Assembly: GCA_949752735.1 (NCBI GenBank) | Contig: OX457036.1 | Coordinates: 17,222,933-17,286,932 of the forward strand | Direction: 5' to 3' | DNA length: 64,000 nt | Origin: Lumbricus terrestris | Lineage: Eukaryota; Annelida; Clitellata; Crassiclitellata; Lumbricidae | Shown: positions 62,963 through 64,000 of the stretch, in pieces | How positions within the stretch are numbered: position 1 is the first letter of the stretch | Layout of the letters: each line of letters begins with the position of its first letter | Program-made: the position numbers and the translations under genes | The notes under the pieces: model-generated | Told to the model about the DNA's origin: nothing | The model's database searches: none | What the model saw: only the letters and a program-made list of their open reading frames with translations

Positions 62963-64000
62963 ATGTCACTGCACTACACGAAGAGTGGTTCACTGGACAT
63001 GCGCTATGCCTCGTCTAAAGCAGCTGTAAGTAGTGGGTATGGTGGTTCAGGTTCATCTTCTGGGAATGGTGGTGGTTCATCATCTGGGTATCGTGCTCCT
63101 TCTTCATCTGGGTATGGTGGTGCATCAAGCTATGGAAGTCCGAGCGCTTATGGATCCTCATCAAATTCATCTCCTGCATCTGGTTCTTCTTCTGCTTCAA
63201 GCAACCTCCACTACAAGAAGGATGGCACCCTGGACATGAGGCACTCGTCTTCTAAGGCAGCTATGGGTCAAGCTATGGGTCAAGGATCACCAGCAGCGGT
63301 TGGCAGTGTGTCCTCATCAGATGGTCTTCATTACACAAAAGACGGCAGACTGGATATGCGTTATGCTTCTTCAAAGGAGGTAGCAGGCCTTACCTCTCGT
63401 GTCAAAGCTCTGCAGGTGGCAAGTCCTGGATCAGAATTGCATTTGACGAAAAAAGGAAAGCCTGATATGCGCTTTAAGTCCAGCAAGGAGATTGCCTCAA
63501 GTGGAAACGGGGGACTTTACAACATTCCAGATTCAGTGCCTACGAAAGCTGATGGGACTCCAGATATGAGGACAAAGGAGGCCAAGGACTTTGTCAAGAA
63601 GCAGGCAGATGATTATGCCAAGGGGGGCTTCATTCCAAGCTGGGTCCCGAAATTGAAGGATGGTGCTATTGACAAAAGCAAGGCCATTGGCCGAGAATTT
63701 CTCAAGAAAAGCGTGCCTTCTAATATTCAGCCTGCTAAAAGTCGAGAAGACTACTGGATAGAGCGAGCAAACGATCCAATTTTCCAAGATCGTTTGAGAG
63801 TTGAGCGCCAGAAGCCCGAGCCTCTTCCACCTCCTACTCTTCTGATCTCCCCTAGGCTGTCTTTATCATTGCGTTCTGTTGCGAAGCTGGATTACGAGTC
63901 CCTCGTGTTTGAAAGTGAGTCTACAGGGACACTTGGTAAGGGAGCATTCGGAATTGTTCAAAAAGCAACATGGAATGGGATAAAAGTTGCCGTGAAGGTG
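62963..64000 (+). CDS. Protein kinase (TKL/TK-like) with N-terminal LDMR repeats, 5' part
   Basis: The frame is open for 346 codons from the ATG to the window end; the gene continues beyond. Residues 3-21, 82-100, 122-140, 159-177 and 192-210 are five copies of a motif like LHYTKDGRLDMRYASSK (consensus LHxxKxGxxDMRxxSSK), the first two separated by a Ser/Gly/Tyr-rich linker (22-80). Residues 211-310 are Lys/Pro-rich with PLPPPTLL. The kinase domain begins near 315: GKGAFGIV (glycine-rich loop, 325-332) and VAVKV with the ATP-binding Lys at 345, a pattern of tyrosine-kinase-like or tyrosine kinases. An acceptor-like AG lies 4 nt before the ATG, so there is probably an intron in the 5' leader. 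The substrate is unknown. The kinase call is firm; the family is not. Confidence 0.85.
   Translation, partial: MSLHYTKSGSLDMRYASSKAAVSSGYGGSGSSSGNGGGSSSGYRAPSSSGYGGASSYGSPSAYGSSSNSSPASGSSSASSNLHYKKDGTLDMRHSSSKAAMGQAMGQGSPAAVGSVSSSDGLHYTKDGRLDMRYASSKEVAGLTSRVKALQVASPGSELHLTKKGKPDMRFKSSKEIASSGNGGLYNIPDSVPTKADGTPDMRTKEAKDFVKKQADDYAKGGFIPSWVPKLKDGAIDKSKAIGREFLKKSVPSNIQPAKSREDYWIERANDPIFQDRLRVERQKPEPLPPPTLLISPRLSLSLRSVAKLDYESLVFESESTGTLGKGAFGIVQKATWNGIKVAVKV

Overview
This is a eukaryotic window: every gene is split by GT-AG introns, intergenic DNA is AT-rich and full of microsatellites, and transposons are abundant. The very frequent TAGGCCTA palindrome, the retroposons ending in a GCGCTATATAAAT box plus a TGAT/GAAT microsatellite, and the gene content suggest a marine deuterostome invertebrate, most likely an echinoderm. 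That assignment is inference from sequence style only.

Layout: (1) 1-5385 is upstream DNA holding a 2.75 kb inverted-repeat element (1532-4284) with a 6-bp target duplication. (2) 5392-32495 (+) is a 25-exon gene. Exon lengths and phases join into one frame of about 1748 codons. The N-terminus resembles the dynein axonemal assembly factor DNAAF8 (C16orf71/DAAP1), followed by about five nucleoside-diphosphate-kinase (NDK)-like modules, one of which keeps the catalytic-histidine position. (3) 33493-46841 (-) is a 13-exon gene, convergent with the first, joining into about 994 codons. It has a signal peptide, a Cys-rich segment, PAN/apple domain, mucin-like repeats, second PAN/apple domain, Ly6/uPAR domain and laminin-G-like domain, mostly on symmetric phase-1 exons. 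(4) 47000-62960 is a transposon-dense gene desert. (5) 62963-64000 (+) is the 5' part of a protein-kinase gene whose N-terminus carries five LDMR-type repeats; it runs off the window.

Mobile DNA: eleven hAT-like elements (most with 8-bp duplications), a piggyBac-like element, two Harbinger-like elements, a Tc1/mariner element nested in another transposon that is nested in a Harbinger-like MITE, tRNA-derived SINEs and a LINE fragment. Several abut splice sites of the DNAAF8-like gene. Two unrelated hAT elements occupy the same target site next to each other, leaving three copies of the same 8-mer.

The first gene points to motile cilia (axonemal dynein assembly); the second to a secreted, modular extracellular protein. 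I see no functional link between the three genes beyond adjacency. All gene models were built by eye from splice sites, phases and protein family patterns; no transcript or database support was available.
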